A stretch of 64,000 bases of DNA. Origin: Diphasiastrum complanatum (taxonomy: Eukaryota; Streptophyta; Lycopodiopsida; Lycopodiales; Lycopodiaceae). The stretch is taken from the NCBI GenBank assembly GCA_029204225.1, contig CM055099.1:44836538-44900537 (forward strand), in the 5' to 3' direction. The notes below the pieces were generated by a model that saw only the letters and a program-made list of their open reading frames with translations, was not told the origin of the DNA and did not search any database. The translations under genes were made by a program, and so were the position numbers. Of this stretch, positions 1 through 11,189 are shown piece by piece; position 1 is the stretch's first letter; each line of letters opens with the position of its first letter.

Positions 1-192
1 TAAGGTTGCACCTTATACTATCATGAGGCTAAAAGCATGTTTTGGTGGTACAACATGGATTGTCAAGGACACTACCTTTTTTGGGTACAAATGCACTCAA
101 AAAATGTTTATTGTTTAACATTTTAAATTGGGTCCACTAGAGATATGAAGAGACTATTTTGTAACAGATTTGCAGGTGTGTAATTGTAATAA

Positions 193-1145
193 TTGCTTAA
201 TAATTACTTCTGTTGTGGGACAGCAGGCTGCCGGCTTCTCGCTCTCGCTCTCGCTCTCTCGCAATCCAGCTTGCTCTCTCTCCTCACATTTGAAAGATCT
301 CTCGCTCTAGCTCTCTCTCTCATTGAGTTCATAACATCTCTCAGTACTGGTCTGATATATCTCCTTCTTGTTGATCGTGCTCTTTCGGATCGCGTTGTGG
401 ACCATCAATTCTCCTTGGGTGCCAAGGAAATTGTTGGAAAGATTCATGCCTACGACTTGCATATTCAAGAGAACATGATGCAACTGTTCCAACAAATTGA
501 CGAAATGACCAGCAACATAGAGATGTTGTTTGAGCAGATCACATCTCTGGAGGCTAGTAACTAGAAGTTGAGTGAGTGAAACCGCTCTTTGGGCCAACTA
601 CTCCAAAAAGCTAATGACGAAGCCCAGTCATTGGAAGATTTTAATAAGGCGTTACAGGCAGTCTGCAACATTGTAAAAAAAATTTGACTCATTAATAGTT
701 GAGTTTAATAAGGTCAAGACAGAGAAAGCTTATCTACAAACCATGCTTTAGGCTGAGACCATGAAGAGAATAAAGACAGTGACCGCTTTGCTGTTATGCA
801 GTAGCTCTAGTACTATCCAGATCGATCCCTTGAAGCTGCATTTCTTTCAAGACCAGATGCTAGACAATTTTTGAGTCAGGTTTCTACATCCACTCGAAGA
901 TGAGAAAGCGACTGTCGAAGAAGAGCTGGCAGAACTTAAAGAGCTATCTACAGAAGCAACCACTTGCTCCGGGCTAGATGCACATGAGGAGTATTAGCAG
1001 GCCCTGGAGAAAATTGATGATTTGGCAAAGCAAGAAACCCAAAATTGTACAGGGGTGGCAGATCATTTGGAGTATGCGGAAGCCTGCCTGAAGATCTTCG
1101 GCTTGTAGAAAGAGTTATCAAACCTCAAGCAGCAGCTCAAATAAT
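193..1145 (+). pseudogene. decayed coiled-coil protein gene
   Basis: From about 360 to 1140 the plus strand reads as Glu/Lys/Leu/Gln-rich alpha-helical protein in which heptad-like stretches (for example EKATVEEELAELKEL near 900-945 and KELSNLKQQLK near 1108-1140) are separated by in-frame stops (near 562, 709, 998) and at least one frame change. The longest open piece is 193-564 (123 codons); its N-terminal half is low-complexity CTCTCG repeat and probably not original coding sequence. Not recognised beyond a coiled coil: a cellular gene copy or the non-pol ORF of a retroelement are both possible. Confidence 0.4.
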
Positions 1146-1470
1146 AATTTTATGTAAAAATTGACTTGATAGGACCATCATAGGTAGATAAGGTTGAAAA
1201 GGCTCTCATAAGAGGCATGAGATGACCAAAGAATAATTTAAGTAATGCATACAAGATTGCTAGTAGACCCGAAGTCACTCACACACAACAGTGCGAAGAA
1301 CAAAGATTAAAGGAAATAACCTTAGACGCTCTATTCACTTCTTCAATCTCAAACATACAATAACTCTCTTTCTCTCTTGGTAATGTGCGAATGAAGCATG
1401 TCTGTATTTATAGCCTACGGAGCAAAAAAACACACCACTTAAAATTTTGGGTGCGTCGCTCCATTTACAT
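1146..1470. other. unassigned spacer
   Basis: No gene seen. It holds a possible TATA-like stretch (tatttatagc near 1408-1417) and ends in a short CT run that marks the truncated start of the following LTR. It could be the remnant of another LTR, but no partner copy is visible in this window. Confidence 0.3.
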
Positions 1471-2060
1471 TCTCTCTCTCTCTCTCAAGCATGTGAGCTT
1501 GAACACTCTTGAGTATTCTGGCTCACTTCTTAGAGTTGTTTTTAGAGATTGCAATTGCGCTATTGCTTATCAACATTGCGCTTAATTCATACTTTCATTT
1601 TAGTTATTAAGAGATAGCATAGAATACGTGGCTTCAATCCGCAACTTATTGTACTCATTTACGTCTGTTACGATTTCATACTGAATCAATACTATCCTTC
1701 ATTGCATTCAGTTTTCGTCTCAGAATGTATGCGTTTCTGTATTTCTTCGCGACTAATTCGCGAACAATTTGCGACTAATTATTTGTCTGATAATTTTCAA
1801 TGCCTAATTGTTTGGCTATGTAATCATTGTAGTACTGGCAATTTTTAAATTAGTTACTATAAGTTCAAACATGATTTCTATCACTACTGTTTTGTTTGAA
1901 ATTGATAGGCGTAGTCATGCATTGTGAAAAAGAATGATAGTTTATTCCGCCATGCACAAAAAGTTTTCTTTCTAGACACTCGAATTATTTTCATTCATTT
2001 CTTTTTCGAGTTCGTTTTCTTTTCGAGCTAGACCTATCTTCTATACACCACTTTTTGACA
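1471..2060 (+). repeat. 5' LTR fragment, copia family A
   Basis: About 590 bp closely similar to the 3' part of the complete family-A LTR at 53383-54547 and to the inverted copy at 14260-15443. It ends in TTTGACA immediately before a primer-binding site, so it is the 5' LTR of the element that follows. The first half of the LTR (U3) is missing. Confidence 0.85.
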
Positions 2061-2072
2061 TGGTATCAAAGC
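2061..2072 (+). other. primer-binding site, family A
   Basis: TGGTATCAAAGC directly abuts the LTR end. It matches the plant retroelement PBS complementary to the 3' end of initiator tRNA-Met (TGGTATCAGAGC) with one mismatch. Confidence 0.85.
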
Positions 2073-2267
2073 AAATTTCACTACTTCTTTATCTGATTCC
2101 AACATGATATTAGAGCGAAAGCTCTAATACTTGATACTTTTCATGATATCAAATTAATATCATATTCTTCAGTTCTTTTCAACCTTTCAGTATCAGAGAA
2201 TTAATTTTCTCTTGTTGGCATTACCACATCTTAGCGTCATCGATATAATCAATAATCTAAGTTCCAG

Positions 2268-5010
2268 ATGGATTCTCAAAGTAAAGTCGGTCTTATCGCA
2301 GACAGGCCGAATGGATCCAATTATCATTTGTGAAAATTTCAGATGAAGACCTTGCTAATCCCTTGTGACTTATGGGATGTTGTTACAGGTACAGAAGTAA
2401 AACCTGAAGACGATGACTCAAAGTGGAAATCGAAGGACAGTAAAGCTTTCATGCTTATTATCCTCAATATATCAAATACACAAATTGGACACATAGCTGA
2501 AGCTAAAATATCAAAAGACGTTTGGGACATTTTAAACTCACTATATGACGTGAGGGACGTAACTACTAAGTTACATCTACGAAGGAAATTCTTCACATTC
2601 AAAATGACTACTGGTGATTTTCTTCAAAGTCACATTAACCAGTTTAAGAATCTCTTGCAATAGATGGTCGCTGTCGAATCAGTCATAAATGAGATCATGA
2701 CGTAATTATGACATTGCTTTCAAGCTTGCCCTCTACATATGAGAACTGGGTGATGATCATATCGACACACACAAATTTAACTCTGACTAGAGTTTATCAC
2801 TATGTTGCTGCAAGAAGACAATCAAAGAATTCAAGACTCTCTGTCTACTTTCTCCTCTTAGGCTCTATATGTCAATAAAGGCTCGAAGCAACAAAAGCAA
2901 AAAAGCTCCAAGAAGGCTGCAACGAATCAGAACCCGACTCAAGGTCAAGAACAATCATCAAATCCATAATCAAAGAACAAGATGTTTTGCAAGTATTGCA
3001 AGTGCAATAACCATGAGATCAAGGATTGCCAAATTTTGCAAGCAAAGAATGTAGCCAAGCAACCTGATCAACAAGCAAACACAATATCATCATCTTTCCA
3101 GGTCAAAGTGGACAAAGGCACATTCACGGTCAAAGATCAAAGTGCATTTTTGGATGATTCAAAGTTTCTGGATTCTGGAGCAACTCAACATATGACCAAT
3201 CAATGTGAGATCTTCAACTCCTACACACCTTACAGCATGAAGAAATTTGTTCATCTTGGTATTGAAGGTGAAGGTACTGTAAGATTGCGGTTCCAGCATG
3301 ATCAATTCAGACTACTATCAAAGGTCTTATATGTTCTTAAACTCTCTACAAATCTGTTATCAGTGAGTAGAATTACAGATTTAGGTCATAAGGTAGAATT
3401 TGAATATGATCAATGCAGAATTATTGATAGGAGTAATAAGATCCTTGCACTCGGCAAGAGGCAGGGTTACTTGTATAGATTGACACATTGTTATTCTGAG
3501 TCTAGTCAAGCCCTGAAAACATCTGTTCTAGTTAATAAAGCATTGCTATGGCATCATTGCTTAGGACACTTGAATCATGCATCTGTTATGAACATGTCCA
3601 AACAATCCATGGTTATTGATCTCGACTATCCTTCTAGTAAGGTCTATCTCCCTATCTGTCATAGCTGCATCTTTGGAAAGCATACTAGGATTCCTTTTAG
3701 ATCAAACCATATGCATGCATCAAAAGATTTGTTAGATGTTGTTCATACAAATATATGTGGACCTATGCAAACTCCCTCATTGCTAAATGCAAAGTACTTC
3801 ATTACCTTTATTGACGAATTCTCTAGAAGAATAGTTGTTTATTTCATTAAAGAGAAATCAGAGGCTTTCATCAAATTCAAAAAATTCAAAGAGAATGCTA
3901 AGAATCAAACTGGCAAATGAATCAAAGCACTAATGTTAGATAACGGGGGAGAATACATCTCCAATGAATTCAAGTACTATTGCCTTAACAACGGCATTGA
4001 GCAATAATACATCACTTCCTATTCGCCTCAGTCAAATGGTCTTGCTGAGAGAAAGAACAGAACCTTAGTCAAATCAGCAAAGTGCATGTTATCACATGCG
4101 ACACTTCCAAAGTGCTTCTGGGCTAAAGCTGTTTCAACAGCAATCTATATTCAGAACAGATGTTCTATTGAAGTCCTCTCAAACAAAACACCATTCGAAA
4201 TTTGGACAGGTACCAAACCTTCTTTATCAAACTTACAAGTTTTTGGATGTACTGCTTTTGCGCAAATTCCTCGTGATCTCAAGAAGAAGCTCGACTTCCA
4301 GAGTATCAAGTGCGTTTTCATCATCTACACTACTTTAGATTAAGCCTACAAGTTGTTTGATCCCATCGAGTCGGAGATATTCACTAGCCAAGATGTCATC
4401 TTCATCGAAGATCAATTTCAAGACCTCAAAGGAAAGCGTAGTCCCCATGTAGCCGACTTATCAGATTCTCTTGACGCTTTGAACTTTCTAGTTCCTCAAT
4501 CGATTAATCCTATTGAAGGTCCAAGCTCCTCTAATCTTAACGAACAACAAATCAGAAGATGATGATGTTGCAGATTAGCAACTACAGTATGATGAAAACA
4601 ATCAACTGCTTGTATTACCCAGAAGATCTTCAAGGACTAGCAGACCACCTAACTGATATATCGACGAGTTTGCAGCTTATCTTGTTCATGAACCGACATC
4701 TATCCAAGAGGCACTCAGTCAGCCAGATTCAGATCTCTGGAAAGAAGCTATGGATAAAGAATATTCATCTCTTATCAAGAACCAGACGTGGACGATTGTC
4801 GAATTACCTGCCAGCAGAAACGTAGTTGATTGCAAATGGATTTTCAAAGTCAAGTACAACGCAGATGGAAGCATCAACAGAAGAAAGACATGACTTGTAG
4901 CTAGAGGATTTTCTCAGGTATACAACGTCAATTATACTAAGACCTTCAGTCCAGTAGTCAAGCATTCTTCTATTAAACTTTTTCTATCATTTGCCACTGC
5001 AGCAGATTTG
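2268..5010 (+). pseudogene. Ty1/copia gag-pol, 5' part (family A, copy 1)
   Basis: Begins with an ATG at 2268, reads a gag N-terminus, and hits a stop (TGA 2331) within 22 codons. Order: gag helical region (2343-2660); CCHC zinc knuckle CKYCKCNNHEIKDC (about 2988-3029); aspartic protease with DSGATQHMT (about 3172-3198); GAG-pre-integrase LWHHCLGHLNH (about 3545); integrase core with HTNICGPM, LDNGGEY and NGLAERKN (about 3745-4065); start of RT with the VDCKWIFKVKYN motif (about 4820). The first catalytic Asp of integrase is Asn in this copy and stops lie at 3918, 4006, 4340 and 4891. RT is cut at about 5015 by the inserted element and resumes at 12640. Confidence 0.9.
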
Positions 5011-5016
5011 GAAAAT

Positions 5017-5128
5017 TTAAGAAAACAGTTTAAACACCTGACCGGATCAATCACCACAGCACAACATCAAGTGAAACAAGACAAGACAACAGAATAGCTC
5101 ACCTAAAATTGTATATTCAACTGATAAG
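5017..5128 (-). repeat. 3' LTR of family-C element, distal part
   Basis: Matches 12395-12500 closely (shared TTAAGAAAACAGTTTAAAC start). Interrupted after ATAAG by the family-D insertion; the rest of this LTR is at 8171-8308. Confidence 0.85.
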
Positions 5129-5750
5129 TGTGAAGGATTTTAGATCCTTCAAGATCCAATCCATGTCCCTGATCTTTGGTTACAATAAGGAGCAAACCAA
5201 CAATCCTGCCAACGTAGAAAAATCAGCATCTACATACAAAATGAGATGCAAACTCTAAGAGATACTGATCAACCATGAAAAAAGACATAAAATATGTTTG
5301 TTGTCTATAAACTTACAAGTACCCTACTATATTTCACATATGTGGAACCGAAAATAACAAAATATGAGCACTCTACACACAAGATTGCAAGATGTCACCA
5401 AGATAGTACACCAATGAGTAGTAGAACCGAAAGAAAACCATGTATAATGATGAAATGAGAGATAGAAGAGAGAAGATGTGTCTCTCCACGACTTACATCC
5501 TTTTATAGAGTTTTCAAACCCTATTTGGCCACTTGGATTTCTCTCCAAAATGTAAACCCTACTATTTTTGGGTCTAGATTCAATGTACCCAAAGTTCAAA
5601 TTTGAATCTCTCTCAAACTCGACTACCAACTTTTCCACACTTTCAAAAAGTGTTCATTGAATGTATTTTAAACTAATATAACTTCAAAAAGTTTATCTCT
5701 AAGTCTAAAATGAGTTTTGGTCTCTTATTGACAATTTACCAAAATATGAC
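5129..5750 (-). repeat. 3' LTR of family-D element
   Basis: About 622 bp, strongly similar to 7539-8165. It lacks about 20 bp at its 5' end (element sense) where it fuses to the protease region, so the deletion that removed pol also removed the polypurine tract and the LTR tip. Retains the CA terminus (TGTGAAGG on the plus strand). Confidence 0.85.
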
Positions 5751-6081
5751 TAATGAAGCAAGCATCACCACCAAACTTTACCATGTATCCTTTCTCTATC
5801 ATTTGACCAACACTTAGCAAATTTTTTGAAAGTGAAGGATTGTAAAGAACACCATCAAGTCTTGCTTTCCTATCAGTAGAGAGACAAATAAGAATTGAAC
5901 CAATACCTTCAATCACACACTCACCACCCTTGGCCATGTGTATGACTTTCTTGGCTCCATCATAAGTGACCAAAGAAGTAAAGAACTCCTTGTGACTAGT
6001 CATGTGTGAGCTAGCTCCACTATCAATCCACCATGAATCTTGATCACCTTCACTTGACATTGGACTTGAAGAACACATCAA
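5725..6081 (-). pseudogene. retroviral-type aspartic protease fragment, family D
   Basis: Reads WWIDSGASSHMT (catalytic DSG triad intact) followed by the usual beta-rich region ending in the LLSVGQMIEKGY motif. It is in the same frame as gag upstream and separated from it by one TAG at about 6130. Its last residues run into LTR sequence, showing that the junction is a deletion rather than a natural terminus. Confidence 0.85.
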
Positions 6082-6129
6082 AAGAGAATCACCACCACCT
6101 AGATCCTCATCATTAGTAGTAAAGTTGAT

Positions 6130-6936
6130 CTACTTGCTACCTTCATCTCTTTGCTTCTTCAAACATTCATCTGCAAAATGTCCTTTGATTCCACAATAAA
6201 AGCATTTCAACTTAGACTTAACTTTCATTTTGCCACAAGAGAAATTCTCACCTTGATCTTTCCCTTTAGACCACTTGCCTTTGCCTTTGCCCTTGAACTT
6301 GCCTTTGATAAACATAGCCTTCTCTTCACAATGAGATGTCGATGTAGATCCACCTCCTCTTGATTGAAGCCTATACTCCTCATTCACCAAGACCTCTTGC
6401 AAATCCACAATACTTCGCAAAGTCTTTTGAATAGCAAAACTTTGAACAAGATTAGCATGATCATCCAACAAGCCATTAAGTATAACTTGAACAAGTTCTA
6501 CCTCTTTAATGCTTTCATCAATACACGCTAACTCATTATTGGATGCTTTAACCCTCAAAACAAAAGCATGAGTACTCTCTTCCTTCTTTTGCAAACTTTG
6601 AAAGATTTTCCTCCTAAGAGTAAGCACTCTTGATGTAGACTTGGATTCATAAAGCTTCTTCAAAGCTTCCCAAGCCTCCAAAGATGATGTGCACTTACCA
6701 ACTTCCTTGAGAAGTTCATTGGTAACATTCATCTTAATCATGTGTAGAGCTCTTTTAGCTCTCTTGTCATACCTCATTTGATCTTGAGGTGATTGAGGCC
6801 TCTCCTCCACACCTACAACAATCTTCATCAACTCACTCATCTCCAATAAGGACTCCATCCTCACCTTCCAAGTAGAATAGTTGATTGAGGTAAGCCTATC
6901 ATTGCTCTCCAATATAGATCCACCACTTGTAGCCAT
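6130..6936 (-). CDS. copia gag polyprotein, family D
   Basis: Uninterrupted 268-codon gag in minus orientation. The start MATSGGS lies about 600 bp downstream of the PBS. N-terminal domain with the INYSTWKVRMES motif (residues about 18-29, the common copia gag LxxxNYxxWK signature), central helical UBN2-type region with the LRRKIFQSL motif, a basic Lys/Gly-rich linker, and one CCHC zinc knuckle CFYCGIKGHFADEC near residues 244-257. The protein should form the RNA-packaging particle. It is one of the few intact retroelement frames in the window, which fits a recent insertion. Confidence 0.85.
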   Translation of the reverse strand: MATSGGSILESNDRLTSINYSTWKVRMESLLEMSELMKIVVGVEERPQSPQDQMRYDKRAKRALHMIKMNVTNELLKEVGKCTSSLEAWEALKKLYESKSTSRVLTLRRKIFQSLQKKEESTHAFVLRVKASNNELACIDESIKEVELVQVILNGLLDDHANLVQSFAIQKTLRSIVDLQEVLVNEEYRLQSRGGGSTSTSHCEEKAMFIKGKFKGKGKGKWSKGKDQGENFSCGKMKVKSKLKCFYCGIKGHFADECLKKQRDEGSK

Positions 6937-7526
6937 GTTGAAGTGACCTGATCTTCTCTTTCAACCTGTTCTAATGCACAAAGCACTCTCTTGAATTTCA
7001 ACAAATGAACTCAATAAAAAATCACAAAGATATGGAACGTCTCAAATCTCTTCTAGCAACTTCTAACTAGAAAATCAACACATAAAATAGTGAAATCTTG
7101 ATCAACCTATGATCTATCCTCAATCTAATGATTCTTGCCACTTCCTAAGATTGAAACACACTCAAATGAAGTTCAGTTACCTCACAAACTAGATATCCAA
7201 TCAAAATTAAGATTTTTACAAAATCACAAAAAATTGAATATCTCAAATTCTACATACAATTTTTAAAAACTTGATATATCTTTTTATAGACTCCAATGAG
7301 ACCTTCCTAATGCACCAAAAATCATCTAAATCCAGTAAACCAAGTGTGAAATCGGAATTGATCAAGTACATAACCCTATATTGAGTTTTGACCTACAAAA
7401 GATCAATTCTACACATGCAAAAATGCTGATTTTTGAGTAGAGATCAATCTAGCATGCTCTAGCATTGGTAACTCCTCCAAATCCTTGCTAAAGATGGCTG
7501 ATCCTTTCATAACATGAAACACAATA

Positions 7527-7538
7527 GCTCTGATACCA
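7527..7538 (-). other. primer-binding site, family D
   Basis: On the minus strand TGGTATCAGAGC follows the CA end of the 5' LTR without a gap; perfect match to the initiator tRNA-Met type PBS. Confidence 0.92.
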
Positions 7539-8165
7539 TGTGAAGGATTTCAGATCATTCAAGATCCAATCCATGTCCCTGATCTTTGGTTAGCAAACCA
7601 ACAATCCTGCCAACGTAGAAAAATCAATACAAAATCAGATGCAAACTCTAAGAGATACTGACCAAACATGAAACAAAACATAAAATATGTTTGTTTTCCA
7701 TAAAATTACAGTATCCTACTGTATTTCACATGTGTGAAACCGAAAATAAAAACATATGAGCATTCTACACACAAGATTGCAAGATATCACCAAGATAGTG
7801 CACCAATGAGTAGTAGAACCCAAAGAGAACCATGTATAATGATGAAATGAGAGATAGAATAGAGAAGATGTGTCTCTCCATGACTTACATCCTTTTATAG
7901 AGTTTCCAAACCCTATTCGGCCACTTGGCTTTCCCTCCAAAATGTAAACCCTACTATTTTTGGGTCTAGATTCAATGTACCCAAACTTCAAATTTGAATC
8001 TCTCTCAAACTCGACTACCAACTTTCCCACACTTTCAAAAAGTATTTATTGAATGTATTTTAAAGTAATATAACTTCAAAAAGTTTATCTCTAAGTCTAA
8101 AATGGGTTTTGGCCTCTTATTGACAATTTACCAAAATATGACTAAACTAGTTAAAATCTCTCACA
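7539..8165 (-). repeat. 5' LTR of family-D element
   Basis: 627 bp, TGTGAGAG to CTTCACA on the minus strand, next to the ATAAG duplication. Near-identical to the LTR at 5129-5750 apart from scattered substitutions and a small indel near 5181. Confidence 0.9.
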
Positions 8166-8170
8166 ATAAG

Positions 8171-8308
8171 TAAGTACAAAGATAAAGTTGCTTAAAAGCA
8201 CTCAAAGGGCTCGTAAGAAAGAGACTGTCCGATAATTCTAGAACTGAGCACACGTGGTGCCGTCGAAATAAGAAAGCACTGTATAAGTCGATCATTGCTA
8301 TTTTAACT
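8171..8308 (-). repeat. 3' LTR of family-C element, proximal part
   Basis: Matches 12500-12638; together with 5017-5128 gives an LTR of about 250 bp. On the minus strand it is preceded by a polypurine-like TGAGGGAGAG. Confidence 0.85.
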
Positions 8309-8821
8309 CTCTCCCTCAATGATCAACGTCTCTCTTTATTTTAGAGTTTATTCTATTCATGGAACATACATCCATGATAATATTACAAGTAAAGGCTTTT
8401 TACATAACCAGATCTAAGCCAAGCTTGTCTCTAAAAGTCTCAATCTTTTCTTTACTTAAAGCTTTCATAAATATATCAACAACTTGTAACAACGTAGAAT
8501 AGTGTACAATACTTATATCTTCACATTGTAGCTTCTCACGCACAAAGTGATATTTTACCTCAATATGTTTTGTCTTTTAATGTCGTGTTCCTTGCAAAAG
8601 TTCTCAAAATCATTAGATTTGTATTCGCCCCCTCTATCAGATCTTAGCACTTTGATGGATGCATCCAGTTGGTTCTCTACCAAAGTCTTGAACAGGCTTG
8701 AAGCGAGCAAAGGCATCAGATTTCTTCTTCAAGAAATAAATCCATGTCCTCCTAGAGTAATCATCTATGAAAGACATAAAATAATATGCTTCCCCCAACG
8801 ACATGGTCTTCATTGGGCCGT
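8309..8821 (-). pseudogene. family-C integrase fragment fused to RNase H tail
   Basis: Minus strand reads CGPMKTM, then [20 protein letters not shown] (integrase core) and, after a deletion near 8580, [14 protein letters not shown] and the VVDIFMKALSKE region (end of RNase H). All of RT is missing. The same residues occur in the longer family-C copy at 17050-17170 and 19265-19390, which identifies the family. Confidence 0.85.
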
Positions 8822-10039
8822 TGTTGTAAAGCTACCTTTACAAGCTTTACTTCCGGCGCCACTGGCGCCAGCAACGCCCTTGCTGCTCTCGGCGCCACCG
8901 GTGCCAGCGCCGTTCCCGGCGCCACTGTGACCAGAATCCAACCGGCGCCAAGTTCCTATGGCTGAAAATCTTTGATTGGTTCTAGCGAAGTCCAGAGAGT
9001 TCAGATCGATGTGCAATCACCTCACACAATCTAGGCATGATTAAAGGAAGTCTGGGGATCAATAAATTCTAGAGAGAGAAAATGACTTTCTAGAGAGAAA
9101 ATCCTAGAGAGAGAAAACATGCTTTACCAGCTTTGGCAGAGCACTTGGCATGAGGGGAGGTGGCGAATCCCACCAATACTATAGGGGAGTGCGGGTTGCG
9201 ACTCAGGGCAAGCTCCAACCAAGTCTCAGCCTCCCTAGCTGGAATGTTGTCCTGGCACTCGCCTTGGCATGCCAGCGCCCCGGAGACTAGGGTCACACAC
9301 TTGATATGTAACCTTCTCATATTTATCAATAAAGAGATTTTCCTCAAACTGACTCTAATTACCTTCTGGGTTTTAGTGTTCGGTAAAAGCGCTAGTTGTA
9401 AGATCGCTTCAAACTTTTTAATTTGGCACATAGTTGAGGGTCGTATCCCGGGACGCCAGCGGTATGCTGTCGGGACCATTCGGTCCGCGGCGACAGCGGT
9501 ATGCTGTCGGGACCATTCGGTCCAGAAACTGGTTGTCTCCATATCTATCGCGGCTTGTGGTTCTGAGTGTTCCTTGCATGAATGTGAATGGGTTAAGCTC
9601 TTGGGGAACGGGCTCTAACATGTCGGCTGAGTTGGATGGCTTGCTTGGGTGAAAGTTACTTGTTTATGGTTGTCCAGTCTGGCGTGGCACCAGGTTGGTT
9701 TCCAGCGCTCGTGACGAAGCTTTCAATTGGTTAAGTCTGATGTAAGTCAGACCCCTTGCTTGGAATGGACGTTACTCGTTTGTAACGAAGCTTCGAGTTG
9801 GTTAAGTTTGATGTATGTCGGGCGGCTTCTTGGAGGGAAGTCACCCACATCGGGACGTTTTGATCTGGCATGGCACCAGGTTGGATCTCAATGTTGGTTT
9901 CTGAACTTCCAGTTGGTTAAGTCTGATCGTTGTTGGCGAGTTGGTTGCTTGTATGTTAAGTGGGTTTGGATGGCAAGAGTTGAAGGCTGGGAAGCTAAGT
10001 CGTGGTTCCTAGCTACCTTTGGGATGCCTACGCTATATG
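8822..10039 (+). repeat. 5' LTR of a family-E element
   Basis: About 1.2 kb starting TGTTGTAAAG and ending just before a PBS. Its two ends (8822 to about 9288, and about 9930-10033) align with the solo LTR at 25285-25843, which lacks the middle about 640 bp. Notably GC-richer than its surroundings (GGCGCC repeats near 8855-8950). It contains a 36-bp-offset tandem duplication (9458-9522) and three copies of a TTGGTTAAGT motif (near 9727, 9797, 9913). Confidence 0.8.
9458..9522. repeat. tandem duplication with GGACC/GGTCC hairpin
   Basis: AGCGGTATGCTGTCGGGACC occurs at 9458 and again at 9494. Each copy ends in the short palindrome GGACCATTCGGTCC. Lies in the part of the LTR missing from the solo copy. 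Confidence 0.8.
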
Positions 10040-10050
10040 TGGTATCAGAG
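10040..10050 (+). other. primer-binding site, family E
   Basis: TGGTATCAGAG follows the LTR end (GCTATATG). It defines the element as plus-strand, opposite to the family-C element it lies in. Confidence 0.85.
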
Positions 10051-10835
10051 CCGACTGGCCGGTCAACTATGCGGATCTCACAGAAATGGCCACTATTTGG
10101 GGTTCATCAGAATAACTGTTGTGCAAGGTGCTGCCCACAGTGTAAGCGCGGGTGCGTCCACAGTTGGGGTGGTCGACAGAACGGGGGACTTGATGAGTTA
10201 AAGTGCTGCCCTCGAGGTGTAAGCACGGTCAATTCTTGTGGTTTGAGTCTGGCGCTATCTGCACATAGGACGGATGAGGCAGAGTGCTGCCTAGGTAGGT
10301 GAAAGCACGGTGTATACCTTGTGGGGTGCGGGACAACATATTCGAACTGTACGGGTTAACCATTGATATAGAGATGCTGCTCGAATTCGGGTGTAAAGCA
10401 CGGGTGTTTAGCTGCCGGTGCGGGATAGCTACCGATCGTTTAGCTATAAGGGCTATCGACCAGATTTGGTGGGGCGTGACTGAGACAATGTGTTGCTTAA
10501 TGGTGAAAGCACGGATAGTTGGATGGGTGTTCTCTATGAGCTGATTGTGTGATCGATCTGTATGGGTGCGGCCAGGCAAAGGTCTTTTGGTAGGACTATC
10601 TCAAAGGGGGACCTTGTCTTTGTTAAACCTTTCTTTTGAAGGCTGATACCATCAAACAAAGAGGACTATAGAATCTATGGGGCGGATTCGCAGTTCAAGT
10701 ACTCGCACGTGAACGACAACGAAACGACTCAATTTTTGCAAATGATGGACGACTAGCCTGTTTCTCGGGTTAGTTTCATTTTGTGACAACGCCCACCAGA
10801 TGCAAGTAGGAAGTCAAAAGTTGGAAAGGGCAATT
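10051..10835 (+). repeat. family-E leader with five hairpin-forming repeats
   Basis: Downstream of the PBS no long convincing coding frame is seen. A motif pairing GTGCTGCC with a downstream GTAAGCACGG recurs at 10128-10151, 10203-10228, 10284-10310, 10374-10404 and 10490-10514. GTGCT and AGCAC can form a stem around a 12-16 nt loop. The rest of the element and its 3' LTR are not visible; the leader runs directly into family-C gag near 10836. Confidence 0.65.
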
Positions 10836-11189
10836 TCAGGGGAGATCTTCTATGGAGCAATTGGTCTTCATTTGGGAAGTTTGAAATTGCATTCTAAGAG
10901 CTTCCCAAGCTCCCCTAGCCATCATGACATCACTTATATGAGTGATCACATGGTCTTTCACTGAAAGATTGATCAAGGACAATGCTCTCTGCGCCTTTTT
11001 ATCAAAGGCCCTCATATCACCTGGAGTGGTATTTGGCCGGACTTCAATACCTGCCACAATCTCCCATAACTCTTTCTCCATCAAAATGCCCTTCATTTTG
11101 AATTTCCAGATGTTGTAGTTAGAAGCCCCATCAAGTTTGCTTGCATCGCCCAAAATTACCCTAAACCCTAAACTCCACCTGTAGGCCAT
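10836..11189 (-). pseudogene. family-C gag N-terminal fragment
   Basis: Minus strand reads GASNYNIWKFKMKGILMEKE and continues to EALRMQFQT, almost identical in protein to the start of the other family-C copy at 15700-15940. After QFQT the frame leaves gag and soon stops, so about 100 residues of a gag of more than 270 remain. Confidence 0.85.

Larger units (their letters stand above)
5129..8165 (-). mobile_element. non-autonomous copia element, family D
   Basis: Complete two-LTR element in minus orientation, 3037 bp, flanked by the 5-bp target-site duplication ATAAG (5124-5128 and 8166-8170). Contents in its own direction: 5' LTR (7539-8165), PBS (7527-7538), leader, gag (6130-6936), an in-frame amber, protease fragment (5725-6081), then directly the 3' LTR. 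Integrase, RT, RNase H and the polypurine tract are absent. It sits in the 3' LTR of the family-C element and is therefore the youngest layer there. Confidence 0.92.

Noticed and set aside
8547-8930. 127-codon plus-strand frame with Pro/Ala-rich end
   Set aside because: Antisense to family-C integrase and then running into LTR GGCGCC repeats.
9090-9652. Several 65-150-codon frames on both strands within the family-E LTR
   Set aside because: Overlapping frames in GC-rich repeat sequence with no domain; they coincide with the LTR, which is non-coding.
9727-10302. 191-codon plus-strand frame
   Set aside because: Crosses the LTR end and the PBS, so it cannot be a genuine protein of the element; its openness reflects composition.
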